Shown piece after piece: positions 17,962 through 27,342 of a stretch of 60,879 nucleotides of DNA. Origin of the DNA: Thermomonas sp. (lineage in GTDB: Bacteria; Pseudomonadota; Gammaproteobacteria; Xanthomonadales; Xanthomonadaceae); assembly GCF_025993755.1 (NCBI RefSeq), contig NZ_JAMQHN010000089.1:1-60879 (forward strand), in the 5' to 3' direction. Numbering within the stretch: the stretch's first letter is position 1; the number at the start of each line of letters is the position of its first letter. The notes under the pieces were generated by a model. The model saw nothing but the letters and a program-made list of their open reading frames with translations. It ran no database searches and had not been told where the DNA came from. The translations under genes and the position numbers were made by a program.

Positions 17962-17974
17962 CGGAACGCTTCCA

Positions 17975-18517
17975 TCAATGCAGACGGCGGTCGGCGGGCG
18001 GCGCCAGACTGCGGTCCGCGTGCAGCAGCAGCACCGCGACCCGCAGGTATTCTTCGATCTCGGCCAGCGCTTCCTCATCCTCGCCGTCGCCTTCGTCGTC
18101 CATCTGCGCGGCGGCCAGATTGCCAAGATCGCGCAGCGCTTCCTGGCCTTCCTCCGACAGCGCCCGTCCGTCCGGAACCAGACCGAATCCACCCAGGAAA
18201 CCGCGACACCAGGCGAACACCGCTTCGGCGCGTGCGCTCACGCCGTCGCCATCGGGCAGCAGCAGCTGGAAGCCGAACTGCGGATCGTCGAGTTGCGCAA
18301 GGCTGGCCGCGTGCATCCGATCCAGCGCATCCGCGTCCTTCGGCAGCGCCAACCCGGGATCGACCATCACCTGCCGCAGCCAGTCCGGCGCGTCGGTGGC
18401 CCCTCCTGCCAACCAGCCGCACAGCGCGCCATGCAGCTCTGCAGGCGAGCAGGCGAGCGCATCCCGGTCGATGGCCGCAGCCACCTCGGACCAGCCCGGC
18501 AAGGCGAAATCAGGCAC
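17975..18517 (-). CDS. UPF0149 (YgfB) family protein
   Basis: 180-residue protein of the YgfB/UPF0149 family, small acidic helical proteins usually encoded before pepP. Conserved features are SPAELHGALCGWLAGG at the N terminus, FAWCRGFLGGFGL in the middle and an acidic EEEALAEIEEYLRVAVLLL tail. I chose GTG 18517 because GAGGG lies about seven bases upstream and the sequence before it lacks family similarity. In Pseudomonas a homologue modulates an alginate/AmpR-type regulator, but no specific role is inferred here. Confidence 0.88.
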   Translation of the reverse strand: MPDFALPGWSEVAAAIDRDALACSPAELHGALCGWLAGGATDAPDWLRQVMVDPGLALPKDADALDRMHAASLAQLDDPQFGFQLLLPDGDGVSARAEAVFAWCRGFLGGFGLVPDGRALSEEGQEALRDLGNLAAAQMDDEGDGEDEEALAEIEEYLRVAVLLLHADRSLAPPADRRLH

Positions 18518-18681
18518 GATGGAACCCTCGCCATCGGAAAGCCGGAAGTTTAGCAACCGCGGCCGTTCGCTTGTTGCCCATGCGCCACTGCCACTAAACT
18601 CGGCCACAGTCTCGCCGCGAAACCCCATCCCGTCTGTCGGCACATCCGGCAGCCCGCACCGCTGGCCGATCCCGCCTGGAT

Positions 18682-20910
18682 TTGAACACGCCCATCGACT
18701 CGCCTCTGATCCTGCTGCTGTCGGTGCTGGTGCTGGCGCTGGCCGGGCTTGCCTTGGTCAGCTATCGGCGGCGCGAGCGCGACCACCGGAGCTTCCGGCA
18801 GGAACTCGAAGCACGCGAACAGCAGCTGCGGCTCGCGCTCTGGGCGTCCGGCGAGCTCTATTGGCAGTACGACATGCGCACCCAGCACCTGGAACGGATT
18901 CGGATCGTGGCCGATGCCGACAACGACCTGGCCGTGCGCCTCGACCAGGACCGCGACACCCAGATCCATCCCGACGACCTGCCGCGCGTGCTCGACGCGC
19001 TGCGCGCCCATCTGCGCGACGACACGGCGATGCTGCAGACGGAACTGCGCTTCCGCGGCGAGGGCGACGACTGGGCATGGATGCGCGCGCACGGTCGCAC
19101 GATCCAGCGCGACGCCGACGGCCGCGCCACCCTGGTCGCCGGCACGGCCCGCAACATCGACGCCCTGCGCGAACTGGAAGGACAGAACGAGATCGCCATC
19201 GAGGTCATGCGCAACATGGCCGAATCGGTGTGCGTGCTGGATTCCGATTTCATGTTCGTCGCGGTCAACCTGGCCTTCAGCCGGATGAGCGGGTATGAAG
19301 AACAGGAAGTGATCGGCAAGGACGCGTCCCTGCTCAACGGCCGGCAGCACGAACCGGAATTCCATGCCGCCGCGCGCGAAGCGATGCGCAGCCAGGACCA
19401 CTGGACCGGGGAGATGTGGCAGCGGCGCAAGGACGGCGTCGATTTCCTGTGCGCGATGCAGTGCACGACCATCGAAGACCCGCAGACGCACCAGCGCCGA
19501 TACGTGATCGTCGCCAGCGACATCACCGAACGGCGGCGGCTCGAACACGAGCTGCGGTTCCTCGCCAACTTCGACCCGCTGACCAACCTGCCGAACCGGG
19601 CCCAACTGTCGGACCGGCTGGAACGGGCGATCACGCAGGCCCGCCAATGCGATGCCAGGATCGGCTTGCTATTCCTCGACCTCGACAATTTCAAGGACGT
19701 CAACGATACCCTTGGCCACGCGATCGGCGACCGCGTGTTGCGCGCCGCCGCCCGACGGTTGCTGGAGGCGGTCGGCCCCGAGCACACGGTGGCGCGGATC
19801 GGCGGCGACGAATTCACCATCCTGCTCGAGAACATCAATACGGTGGAAGACGCGGATCGGTACGCGCAGCGCATCATCGAGGCATTCGAAACCCCGCTGC
19901 TCCCGGACGAACGCTACGAGTTCACCATCTCGCCCTCGGTCGGCATCAGCCTGTTTCCCGACCACGCGCAGACGGCAAGCGATCTGCTCAAGCACGCCGA
20001 TACCGCGATGTACCAGGCCAAGGCCACCGGCAAGCGTACCTTCGTGCGCTACGCCGAAGCGATGGACAACGACATCCGCCAACGCGCCAACCTCATCACC
20101 GCGCTGCGCCGCGTGCTCGAGCGCGACGAACTGCAGCTGGTCTACCAGCCGCAGGTGAATCTCCGGAATGGCCGGATCGGCAGCGTGGAAGCCCTGCTGC
20201 GCTGGAACAGCCCGGAGTTCGGGCTGATCCTGCCCGGCCAGTTCATCCCGCTGGCGGAAGAAAGCGGCCTGATCGTTCCGATCGGCGAGTGGGTGCTCGC
20301 CGAAGCCTGCCGCACGCTGGCGGCATGGCGGCGCGCCGGCATCGATCCGCGCCTGGTGATGGCCATCAACGTCTCCGCCCTGCAGCTGCTACGCAGCGAT
20401 CTGGCCGGCAGCGTCCAGCGTGCGCTGGTGGGCAACGACCTTCCCGCCAGCGTTCTCGAACTGGAACTGACGGAAAGCGTCCTGATGAGCAATGCCGAAC
20501 TGGCCCGCGAGCGCCTGCGCGCCTTCCGGCGCATGGGCATCTCCATCGCGGTCGACGATTTCGGCACCGGCTATTCTTCGCTGGCCTACCTGCACCGGCT
20601 GCCGATCAACACCCTGAAGATCGACAAGGCGTTCATCGACGGGCTGGCCTCGAACGAGGACAGCGAAGACACCACCATCACCACGACGATCATCGCGATG
20701 GCGCGCACCCTCGGCCTGCAGGTCGTGGCCGAAGGCGTGGAGACGCCCGAACAGCTCGCCTTCCTCGAACAGCACGCCTGCGATCTCGCCCAGGGCTTCT
20801 GGATCTCGCGCCCGCTCCCGGCGGAGGCCTGCCTGCGCTTTCTGCGCGGCGATCCGGTGCCGGCGCCGGTCGACATCGGTCCGCTTGACCCCGACCCCAC
20901 CCCTGCCTAA
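18682..20910 (+). CDS. PAS-GGDEF-EAL membrane protein (cyclic-di-GMP turnover)
   Basis: 742-residue predicted bifunctional cyclic-di-GMP enzyme. One N-terminal membrane helix (about residues 8-28), then two PAS-like segments (the second around MRNMAESVCVLDSDFMFV), a GGDEF domain with intact GGDEF but no RxxD inhibitory site, and a full EAL domain: EALLRW, INVSALQL, ELTES, DDFGTGYSSLAYL, KIDKAF, VAEGVET and QGFWISRPL all present. Both activities could therefore be functional. The only plausible start is TTG 18682, with a weak ribosome site; a downstream start would cut the membrane helix. It is 10 bases before the TIGR02449-zapA pair. Confidence 0.92.
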   Translation: MNTPIDSPLILLLSVLVLALAGLALVSYRRRERDHRSFRQELEAREQQLRLALWASGELYWQYDMRTQHLERIRIVADADNDLAVRLDQDRDTQIHPDDLPRVLDALRAHLRDDTAMLQTELRFRGEGDDWAWMRAHGRTIQRDADGRATLVAGTARNIDALRELEGQNEIAIEVMRNMAESVCVLDSDFMFVAVNLAFSRMSGYEEQEVIGKDASLLNGRQHEPEFHAAAREAMRSQDHWTGEMWQRRKDGVDFLCAMQCTTIEDPQTHQRRYVIVASDITERRRLEHELRFLANFDPLTNLPNRAQLSDRLERAITQARQCDARIGLLFLDLDNFKDVNDTLGHAIGDRVLRAAARRLLEAVGPEHTVARIGGDEFTILLENINTVEDADRYAQRIIEAFETPLLPDERYEFTISPSVGISLFPDHAQTASDLLKHADTAMYQAKATGKRTFVRYAEAMDNDIRQRANLITALRRVLERDELQLVYQPQVNLRNGRIGSVEALLRWNSPEFGLILPGQFIPLAEESGLIVPIGEWVLAEACRTLAAWRRAGIDPRLVMAINVSALQLLRSDLAGSVQRALVGNDLPASVLELELTESVLMSNAELARERLRAFRRMGISIAVDDFGTGYSSLAYLHRLPINTLKIDKAFIDGLASNEDSEDTTITTTIIAMARTLGLQVVAEGVETPEQLAFLEQHACDLAQGFWISRPLPAEACLRFLRGDPVPAPVDIGPLDPDPTPA

Positions 20911-20919
20911 GGTGCGCCC

Positions 20920-21141
20920 ATGGACGCTCGCAACCTCGACACCGAATTGCACAAGCTGCTGGCGCGGCTTGAACTGATGGCCGGGCGCATGCGCCGCCTG
21001 CAGGAGGAAAACCGCGGGCTGCGCGCCCAGATCGAGCAGATGGGCAGCGAGCGCGCCCAGTTGATCGCGCGGCAGGAGCAGGCCCGCAGCCGGGTCGAGG
21101 CGATGATCGGCCGGCTCAAGTCGCTGGAGCAGCACACATGA
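20920..21141 (+). CDS. TIGR02449 family coiled-coil protein (ZapB-like)
   Basis: 73-residue protein that is almost entirely a predicted coiled coil (LHKLLARLELMAGRMRRLQEE onward, heptads of Leu/Met/Ile). It fits the small family found directly before zapA in Xanthomonadaceae. Its stop overlaps the zapA start by 4 bases (ATGA). Position and structure suggest a cell-division partner of ZapA, similar in spirit to ZapB, but this is an inference. Confidence 0.85.
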   Translation: MDARNLDTELHKLLARLELMAGRMRRLQEENRGLRAQIEQMGSERAQLIARQEQARSRVEAMIGRLKSLEQHT

Positions 21142-21431
21142 GCGAACCGGTCAGCGTCCGCATCCTGGATCGCGAATACACCTTCGGCGCCAGCGACGCC
21201 GAGCGTGCCGGCCTGATCGCCGCGGCGCGCATGCTCGACACCCGCATGCGCGAACTTCGCGGCGGCGACAAACTGGTGGCCCCCGACCGCCTCGCGGTGC
21301 TGGCGGCGCTCAACTTCGCCCACGAACTGCAGCAGGCCCGCAGCGGCCCGGATGCAAGCACCGGCGGCGCCTTCGCCCTGATCGACGAAGCCAACCGCAA
21401 GCTCGACGCGCTGCTGGCACAGGCCGACTGA
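21138..21431 (+). CDS. zapA: ZapA, cell division protein
   Basis: 97-residue ZapA, which binds and bundles FtsZ at the division ring. N-terminal VSVRILDREYTFGASDAERAGL and the helical LDTRMRELR-RLAVLAALNFAHEL region are the family pattern. Translation is coupled to the upstream coiled-coil gene. The 6S RNA gene and fau follow, the conserved zapA-ssrS-fau order of gammaproteobacteria. Confidence 0.94.
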   Translation: MSEPVSVRILDREYTFGASDAERAGLIAAARMLDTRMRELRGGDKLVAPDRLAVLAALNFAHELQQARSGPDASTGGAFALIDEANRKLDALLAQAD

Positions 21432-21485
21432 ACGCAGCCCATGCGCCGCACGGCGGAGACCCGCGCCACTCCGTCCGCGGTGGGG

Positions 21486-21491
21486 TATATT
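21486..21491 (+). promoter_or_regulatory. 6S RNA promoter -10 box
   Basis: TATATT lies seven bases before the inferred 5' end of 6S RNA. The -35 position (about 21463-21468) is GC-rich and poor. Confidence 0.55.
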
Positions 21492-21497
21492 GGTCTC

Positions 21498-21680
21498 GCC
21501 CTCTGCCGTGTGCGACGGCGTGCGCAACATTTGCCTTGTCCCTAGATGACGACCACGGGGATGCAACGGTTGCCGGGAGTGCAGGTCCGCCCGCGAGCGG
21601 AAAGCCCGAAGGCCGCCGCGCTTCCCCACTTGAACCGCAGGTTCAAGGTCGTTACGCACGCATCGGCACGGTGGAGGCAT
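21498..21680 (+). ncRNA. ssrS: 6S RNA (SsrS)
   Basis: About 183 nt between zapA and fau, the standard location. The 3' part carries the diagnostic hairpin CTTGAACC-GGTTCAAG followed by GTTACGCACGCATCGGCACGGTGGAG, as in enteric 6S RNA. The 5' CTCTGCCGTG pairs with the 3' CACGGTGGAG to close the molecule, leaving a long GC-rich double-stranded rod with a central bubble. 6S RNA binds sigma-70 RNA polymerase and mimics an open promoter in stationary phase. Ends are set by the closing stem and are accurate to a few bases. A T-rich stretch TTTTCTTTCTT follows. Confidence 0.88.
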
Positions 21681-21712
21681 TTTCTTTCTTCCCCCATCTG
21701 GACGCGCACCGC

Positions 21713-22306
21713 GTGAACCCGCCCCCCGACCGTGCGTCGCTGCGTGCCGCGCTGCGCGAGCGCCGCCGCGCCCTGGGCGCCGCGCAGCGCATCGTTGCCG
21801 CCGAGGCGCTGGCCGACCGGCTTCTGGCGCTGCCGTTCTTCCCGCGCAGCGGCTGCGTGGCCGGCTACTGGGCGGTGGACGGAGAAATCGGCCTGCACGC
21901 TTTCCAGCTGCGGCTGCCGGCCGGCATCCGCTACTGCCTGCCGGTGCTGCATCCGGACGGCCGCCTGCGCTTCGCGCCGTGGCGCACCGGTGCGCCGCTG
22001 GTCGAAAACCGCTACGGAATTCCCGAGCCCGACGTCGCACCGGGGGACACGCTCGCCGCCGCAGAGATGGCCCTGCTGGTGGTGCCCCTGACCGGCTTCG
22101 ACGCAGACGGCAACCGATTGGGAATGGGCGGCGGCTGGTACGACCGCAGCCTCGCCTTCCGCCGCACGCAGGCCCCGCCGCCCTGGCTGGTCGGCGCCGC
22201 GTTCGCCACCCAGCGCACCGAGACCGTGCCGACGGAAGCCTGGGACGTGCGGCTGGACGCCATCTGCAGCGAAACCGGCACCTGGCTCGCCGGAGACGCC
22301 ACATGA
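21713..22306 (+). CDS. fau: 5-formyltetrahydrofolate cyclo-ligase
   Basis: 197-residue enzyme converting 5-formyl-THF to 5,10-methenyl-THF with ATP. The signature [12 protein letters not shown] is intact, preceded by [13 protein letters not shown]. Translation probably begins at GTG 21713 ([19 protein letters not shown]); no ATG exists nearby and the sequence upstream is 6S RNA. It follows ssrS as in most gammaproteobacteria and overlaps the EVE-domain gene by 4 bases. Confidence 0.93.
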   Translation: MNPPPDRASLRAALRERRRALGAAQRIVAAEALADRLLALPFFPRSGCVAGYWAVDGEIGLHAFQLRLPAGIRYCLPVLHPDGRLRFAPWRTGAPLVENRYGIPEPDVAPGDTLAAAEMALLVVPLTGFDADGNRLGMGGGWYDRSLAFRRTQAPPPWLVGAAFATQRTETVPTEAWDVRLDAICSETGTWLAGDAT

Positions 22307-22773
22307 GCCCACGCCAACGCCACTGGATGATGAAATCCGAACCGGACGCCTTCTCGATCGACGACCTGGCGCGCGTCGGCACCGAGCCATGGAACGGCGT
22401 GCGCAACTACCAAGCGCGCAACTTCATGCGCGACGGCATGCGCGTCGGCGACGGCGTGCTGATCTACCACTCCAACTGCGCGATTCCCGGCATCGCCGGG
22501 ATCTCCCGCGTGGCCAGCGAGCCCTATCCCGACGAAACCCAGTTCGATCCGGAATCCCATTACCACGACCCCAAGGCCACGCGCGAACAGCCGCGCTGGT
22601 TCCTGGTCGACGTCGCCTTCGAGCGCAAGCTGCGGCGCTTGATCCCGCTGTCCGAAATCCGCGAGCACGCCGAGGAGCTTGGCGAAGGCTTCGCCCTGAC
22701 CGCCCGCGGCAACCGGTTGTCGGTATTTCCCGTCACCGCCCACCAGTGGCGGCTTCTGCTCTCCCTCGAATGA
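22303..22773 (+). CDS. EVE domain protein
   Basis: 156-residue single EVE-domain protein, a PUA-like fold related to thymocyte nuclear protein 1 that binds modified bases in DNA or RNA. Recognisable blocks are [40 protein letters not shown] and [16 protein letters not shown]. Start ATG 22303 overlaps the fau stop. Its own TGA overlaps an ATG of rpiA, so fau, EVE and rpiA form one tightly coupled unit. The biological substrate is unknown. Confidence 0.92.
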   Translation: MSPRQRHWMMKSEPDAFSIDDLARVGTEPWNGVRNYQARNFMRDGMRVGDGVLIYHSNCAIPGIAGISRVASEPYPDETQFDPESHYHDPKATREQPRWFLVDVAFERKLRRLIPLSEIREHAEELGEGFALTARGNRLSVFPVTAHQWRLLLSLE

Positions 22774-22790
22774 CCACGGCACCGAACCTC

Positions 22791-23438
22791 ATGAGCGAAT
22801 CCAAACGCCTCGCCGCGCAAAAAGCCCTCGACTACCTCGAAGACGACATGATCGTCGGGGTCGGAACCGGCTCCACGGTGGCCTATTTCATCGACGCGCT
22901 GGCGGCGTGGAAGCACCGCATCCGCGGCGCCGTCTCCAGCTCCGAACAGAGCAGCGCGCGGCTGAAGGCCAACGGCATCGAGGTGCTCGACCTCAACGTC
23001 TCCGGGCCGTTGTTGCTGTACGTGGACGGCGCCGACGAATGCGACCCGCACAAGCGCCTGATCAAGGGCGGCGGCGGCGCGCTGACCCGCGAGAAGATCA
23101 TCGCCCAGGCCAGCGAGCGCTTCGTGTGCATCATCGACGCCAGCAAGCAGGTGCCGATCCTCGGCAATTTCCCTCTGCCGGTCGAAGTCATCCCGATGGC
23201 GCGCAGCCTGGTCGCCCGCGCGATCCTTGCCGCCACCGGCGGCCAGCCGGTCTGGCGCGAAGGCGTGGTGACGGACAACGGCAACTGGATCCTCGACATC
23301 CACAACCTGCGGATCGTCGATCCGGTCAAGCTGGAAACCGAGCTCAACCAGATTCCCGGCGTGGTCAGCGTCGGCCTGTTCGCCCGCCGCCCGGCCGACA
23401 TCGTGATCGTGGGCGGCGAGCCGGTGCGGGTGCTGTAA
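22791..23438 (+). CDS. rpiA: Ribose-5-phosphate isomerase A
   Basis: 215-residue enzyme interconverting ribose-5-phosphate and ribulose-5-phosphate. Motifs [21 protein letters not shown] and [12 protein letters not shown] with the catalytic Asp/Glu/Lys are intact. I use ATG 22791 (MSESKRLAA), where homologues begin; ATG 22770 overlaps the previous stop codon and would add seven residues, so coupled initiation there is possible. Last gene of the plus-strand run; nhaA converges from the right. Confidence 0.95.
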   Translation: MSESKRLAAQKALDYLEDDMIVGVGTGSTVAYFIDALAAWKHRIRGAVSSSEQSSARLKANGIEVLDLNVSGPLLLYVDGADECDPHKRLIKGGGGALTREKIIAQASERFVCIIDASKQVPILGNFPLPVEVIPMARSLVARAILAATGGQPVWREGVVTDNGNWILDIHNLRIVDPVKLETELNQIPGVVSVGLFARRPADIVIVGGEPVRVL

Positions 23439-23468
23439 AACGGCATCGATGTCGCCGTTCCCGGACGG

Positions 23469-24686
23469 CTACCGGTCGGCGACCCTGGCCTGCCGCGGCA
23501 GCACGAAAGACAGCCAGACCAGCCCCAGCACGGCCGACACCAGCGAGCCGCCGAGCACGCCCAGCACGCTTTCGGTGTAATCGAGCGGCAGCCGCGCGTA
23601 GGCCAGCCCGGCGACGAACAGGCTCATGGTGAAGCCGATGCCGCACAGCAGACCCAGCCCCAGCATCGCGCGCAGGTCCATGCCGTCGGGGAAGCGCGCG
23701 ATCCGGAAGGCGCGCAGCAGCACCGCGGCGCCGACGATGCCGATCGGTTTGCCGAGAATCAGGCCCAGCGCGATGCCTGCCGGCAGCGCCGCAGCGAGGT
23801 CGTCCATGCGGATCCCGCCCAGCGCCAGCCCGGCGTTGAGGAAGGCGAACAGCGGCAGGACGCCCCAGGCCACCCACGGATGCAGCGCGTGTTCCAGCGT
23901 TTCCAGCGGCGAATGCTCGACGGCATCGTCAACGGCATTGTGCCGGTCGACGTGCGGAATCATCATTCCGGTGACGACCCCGGCCAGCGTGGCGTGCACG
24001 CCCGAGCGCAGCACCAGCGCCCACAGCAGCAGCCCCAGCAGCAGGTAGGGCGTCAGCGCACGGACTTTCTTCCGGTTCAAAACGAACATCAGCAGCGCCA
24101 CGCCCAGCGCCGCCAGCAGCATTCCGGCGCGCAGGTCGTTCGAATAGAACACCGCGATGATGACGATGGCGATCAGGTCGTCGGCCACGGCAATCGTCGA
24201 AAGCATCACCTTCATGCCCAGCGGCACGCGGCTCCCGAACAGCGCCAGCACGCCAAGGCTGAAGGCGATGTCGGTCGCGGTCGGCACCGCCCAGCCGCGC
24301 AGGCTGTCGGCGTTGCCGTGGTTGAACGCGTAGAAGATCAGCGCTGGTGCGGCCACGCCGGCACAGGCGCAAACCACCGGCTGCAGCAACTGGGCGCGAC
24401 TGGAGAGTTGTCCGGAAACCACTTCGCGCTTGATCTCCAGCGACACCAGCAGGAAGAACACCGCCATCAGGGCATCGTTGGTCCACCAGTGCAGCGAGTG
24501 CGCCCAGGCGCCCTCGCCCAGCGGCGCGTCGCGCACCAGCGCATACCAGCCCGCCAGCGGCGAGTTGGCGCAAACCAGCGCCAGGGCAGCCGTCAGGACC
24601 AGCGCCATGCCGGCGGAGGATTCGAGGCGGAAGAACTCGCCCAGCGCGTGCTGCGCGCGCGCCAGGACGGTCGGAAAGATATTCAT
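23469..24686 (-). CDS. nhaA: Na+/H+ antiporter NhaA
   Basis: Predicted 405-residue inner-membrane antiporter exchanging Na+ or Li+ for protons, with about 12 membrane helices. The functional residues are visible: Asp in PTATDIAFSLGVL and the Asp-Asp pair in IAVADDLIAI, plus LEIKREVVSGQL and the GIGFTMSLF motif. The start at 24686 (MNIF) is preferred because a perfect TATAAT ends immediately before an upstream ATG at 24695, making that codon part of the promoter; the transcript would start near 24686. It converges with rpiA. Confidence 0.94.
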   Translation of the reverse strand: MNIFPTVLARAQHALGEFFRLESSAGMALVLTAALALVCANSPLAGWYALVRDAPLGEGAWAHSLHWWTNDALMAVFFLLVSLEIKREVVSGQLSSRAQLLQPVVCACAGVAAPALIFYAFNHGNADSLRGWAVPTATDIAFSLGVLALFGSRVPLGMKVMLSTIAVADDLIAIVIIAVFYSNDLRAGMLLAALGVALLMFVLNRKKVRALTPYLLLGLLLWALVLRSGVHATLAGVVTGMMIPHVDRHNAVDDAVEHSPLETLEHALHPWVAWGVLPLFAFLNAGLALGGIRMDDLAAALPAGIALGLILGKPIGIVGAAVLLRAFRIARFPDGMDLRAMLGLGLLCGIGFTMSLFVAGLAYARLPLDYTESVLGVLGGSLVSAVLGLVWLSFVLPRQARVADR

Positions 24687-24695
24687 CGCACCCAT

Positions 24696-24701
24696 ATTAT
24701 A
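24696..24701 (-). promoter_or_regulatory. Perfect -10 box for nhaA
   Basis: TATAAT on the minus strand ends nine bases before the ATG at 24686. Transcription should begin about at that codon, giving a leaderless or near-leaderless mRNA. No clear -35 hexamer. Confidence 0.5.
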
Positions 24702-24825
24702 CGGACGCGCCTCGATGTTCCGGGAAGCGATGTCCCGAATCGGCCGGACGTCGCCAGAACGAACCGAGGCAACGCCGGCTGCATCGGCGTCGCCGGGTCG
24801 GGTCCTGCGCCGGATTCGGCGTTTC

Positions 24826-26136
24826 CTAGGCCTCCGGGTTGAAGTGCCGCTTCAGCCCCATCCACACGTCCGGATAGTCCATCTGCCGGTGCGCGGCTTC
24901 CAGCGCCTGCGCCGCCGGCCGGATCACGCCGCGGGTCTCGAACATGATCGCCATGGTGTCGGTGACATAGTCCGGCTTGCTGGTGTCGACCGCGCTGGCC
25001 TTCTCGAAGGTCGCCGCGTCCGGCCCGTGCCCGGTCATGCAGTTGTGCAGCGAGCAGCCGCCCGGCACGAAGCCCTCGGCCTTGGCGTCGTAGATGCCGT
25101 GCACCAGCCCCATGAATTCGCTGGCGACGTTGCGGTGGAACCACGCCGGGCGGAAGGTGTCCTGCATGGCGAGGATGCGCGGCGGGAAGATCGCGAAATC
25201 GACGTTGCTGGTCCCGGGCGTGTCGCTGGGCGAATGTATCACCAGGAAGATCGACGGGTCGGGATGGTCGAAGCTGATCGAGCCGATCACGTTGAAGCGG
25301 CGCAGGTCGTACTTGTACGGCGCGTAGTTGCCGTGCCAGCCCACCACGTCCAGCGGCGAATGGGCGATCGACGCGCGCCAGCAATGGCCCTGGAACTTGG
25401 CGATCAGCTCGAAGTCGCCGTCGACGTCCTCGAACGCCGCATTGGGGGTGAGGAAGTCGCGGGTGTTGGCCAGCCCGTTGCTGCCGATCGGCCCGAGGTC
25501 GGGCAGGCGCAGCAGGGCGCCGAAGTTCTCGCAGACGTAGCCGCGCGCCTGCCCGTCCGGCAGCGCCACGCGGAAGCGCACGCCGCGCGGGATCACCGCG
25601 ATTTCCTGCGGCGCGACGTCGACCACGCCCAGCTCGGTTTCGATGTGCAGCCGTCCCAGCTGCGGCACGATGAGCAGTTCGCCGTCGGCGTCATAGAAGA
25701 AGCGCCCCTGCATGTCGCGGTTGGCCGCGTACAGGTGGACGCCGACGCCGGTGCCGGCTTCCGGGCTGCCGTTGCCGCCCATGGTGAACAGGCCCTCGAT
25801 GAAATCGGCCGGCGCGCTCGGCAGCGGCAGCGCGCCCCAGCGCAGTTTCTCGGGGGTGGCGCGGCCGCTGAAATCGTTGTGGAAGGCCGGAGTGTCGAAC
25901 GCTTCGAAGCGCCCGTGCACGGCGCCCGGACGGATCCGGTACAGCCAGGCGTGACGGTTGGCGTGGCGTGGCGCGGTGAACGCGGTGCCGGTCAGCTGCT
26001 CGGCGTACAGGCCGTGCGCCACCTTCTGCGGGGAATTGCGGCCCTGCGGCACGGTGCCGGGGACCGCCTCGGTTTCAAACCAGTTGCCGAAACCGCTCTG
26101 GTAGCCGGTGCTTTGGATGCTCATGCTCTGGGCCAT
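24826..26136 (-). CDS. hmgA: Homogentisate 1,2-dioxygenase
   Basis: 436-residue non-heme iron dioxygenase that opens the homogentisate ring to maleylacetoacetate in tyrosine catabolism. The N-terminal [13 protein letters not shown], the [15 protein letters not shown] block and the C-terminal iron site (FHRNVASEF supplying His and Glu; CMTGHGPD supplying His) are intact. Full length for the family. It lies 70 bases downstream of hppD on the same strand, with a palindromic repeat in the gap, so the two enzymes of homogentisate formation and cleavage form an operon. The later pathway genes are not in the window. Confidence 0.97.
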   Translation of the reverse strand: MAQSMSIQSTGYQSGFGNWFETEAVPGTVPQGRNSPQKVAHGLYAEQLTGTAFTAPRHANRHAWLYRIRPGAVHGRFEAFDTPAFHNDFSGRATPEKLRWGALPLPSAPADFIEGLFTMGGNGSPEAGTGVGVHLYAANRDMQGRFFYDADGELLIVPQLGRLHIETELGVVDVAPQEIAVIPRGVRFRVALPDGQARGYVCENFGALLRLPDLGPIGSNGLANTRDFLTPNAAFEDVDGDFELIAKFQGHCWRASIAHSPLDVVGWHGNYAPYKYDLRRFNVIGSISFDHPDPSIFLVIHSPSDTPGTSNVDFAIFPPRILAMQDTFRPAWFHRNVASEFMGLVHGIYDAKAEGFVPGGCSLHNCMTGHGPDAATFEKASAVDTSKPDYVTDTMAIMFETRGVIRPAAQALEAAHRQMDYPDVWMGLKRHFNPEA

Positions 26137-26146
26137 TCGTGATGGG

Positions 26147-26196
26147 CCTGTCGAACCATGAACGGCCGCCCGCCCTTCGACAGGTCAGGACGAACG
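26147..26196. repeat. Palindromic intergenic repeat (CCTGTCGAA / TTCGACAGG type)
   Basis: CCTGTCGAA (26147-26155) and TTCGACAGG (26176-26184) are perfect inverted arms, the second followed by TCAGGACGAACG. This is a variant of the TTCGACAGGCTCAGGACGAAC palindromes common between genes of many proteobacteria. It sits between hppD and hmgA. Confidence 0.65.
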
Positions 26197-26206
26197 ACCC
26201 GTTCCC

Positions 26207-27307
26207 TTACAGCACGCCGCGCTTCATCTGGTCGCGCTCGATGCTCTCGAATAGAGCCTGGAAGTTGCCTTCGCCGAAGCCCTCGTTGCCCTTGCGCTGG
26301 ATGATCTCGAAGAAGATCGGGCCGAATGCGTTCTGGGTGAAGATCTGCAGCAGCTTGCGCTTGTGGGTCTCGGGGTCGGCGTCGATCAGGATCGAGTTCC
26401 GGCGCAGGCGCGGCACGTCCTCGCCGTTGTCGGGCACGCGGATGTCGACCACGTCGTAATAGGTGTCCGGCGTGTCGAGGAAGGCGACCCCGGCGGCGTG
26501 CATCGATTCCACGGTCGAATAGATGTCGTTGGTGAACAGCGCGATGTGCTGGATGCCCTCGCCGTGGTAGTCGCGCAGGTACTCGTTGATCTGCGACTTC
26601 TCGTCCGAAGACTCGTTCAGGGGGATTCGCACGATCCCGTCCGGCGCGGTCATCGCCTTGGACAGCAGGCCGGTCTTGGCGCCCTTGATGTCGAAGTAGC
26701 GGATCTCGCGGAAGTTGAACAGCTTTTCGTAGTATTCCGACCACTTGTCCATGTTGCCGAGGAACAGGTTGTGGGTCAGATGGTCGATGAAGGTCAGCCC
26801 GAAGCCCTTGGGCCGGGTGTCGACGCCGTCGAACGGAACGAAATCGCCGTACAGGTTCGCGTTGTCGGCATCGACGAGATACAGCATGCAATCGCCGATG
26901 CCCTTGATGACCGGCGCATCGACCGCCTTGCTGTCGGCGCGGAATTCCACCGTCTCGCCGCCGTTGGCCAGCACGTGGGCCAGCACCTCGGCCGAGGGCT
27001 TCCTGAAATTGATCGCGAACCCGCAGGCCGACTGCCCGTGCCGTTCGGCGAAATCGGAGGCGAACGAGTTCTCGGTCTCGTTGAGCAGGAAATTGATGTC
27101 GCCCTGGCGGAACAGGGTGATGGCGCGATCCTTGTGGCGGGCGATGGCGGCAAAGCCCATGCTTTCCAGATAGGCCGTCATCGACGCCGCCGCACCCTTG
27201 GGCGCGGCGAATTCGACGAATTCGAAGCCGTCGATGCCCATCGGGTTGTCGAAGGTGGTGGGGGTCATCCCGAGGCTGAAATCGGCGGCGGTGCGCTGCA
27301 CGGACAT
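26207..27307 (-). CDS. hppD: 4-hydroxyphenylpyruvate dioxygenase
   Basis: 366-residue iron-dependent dioxygenase converting 4-hydroxyphenylpyruvate to homogentisate. The iron ligands appear in order: His in FIDHLTHNLF, His in IQHIALFTND and Glu in PIFFEIIQRKG, with the C-terminal GEGNFQALFESIERDQ helix that covers the active site. AGGAG precedes the ATG. First gene of the hppD-hmgA operon, transcribed from a well-formed promoter at 27343-27371 that is shared with the divergent marR gene. Confidence 0.97.
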   Translation of the reverse strand: MSVQRTAADFSLGMTPTTFDNPMGIDGFEFVEFAAPKGAAASMTAYLESMGFAAIARHKDRAITLFRQGDINFLLNETENSFASDFAERHGQSACGFAINFRKPSAEVLAHVLANGGETVEFRADSKAVDAPVIKGIGDCMLYLVDADNANLYGDFVPFDGVDTRPKGFGLTFIDHLTHNLFLGNMDKWSEYYEKLFNFREIRYFDIKGAKTGLLSKAMTAPDGIVRIPLNESSDEKSQINEYLRDYHGEGIQHIALFTNDIYSTVESMHAAGVAFLDTPDTYYDVVDIRVPDNGEDVPRLRRNSILIDADPETHKRKLLQIFTQNAFGPIFFEIIQRKGNEGFGEGNFQALFESIERDQMKRGVL

Positions 27308-27342
27308 GGCGGGCTCCTGGCTGGATTGTCGCTTGGCCTGCC

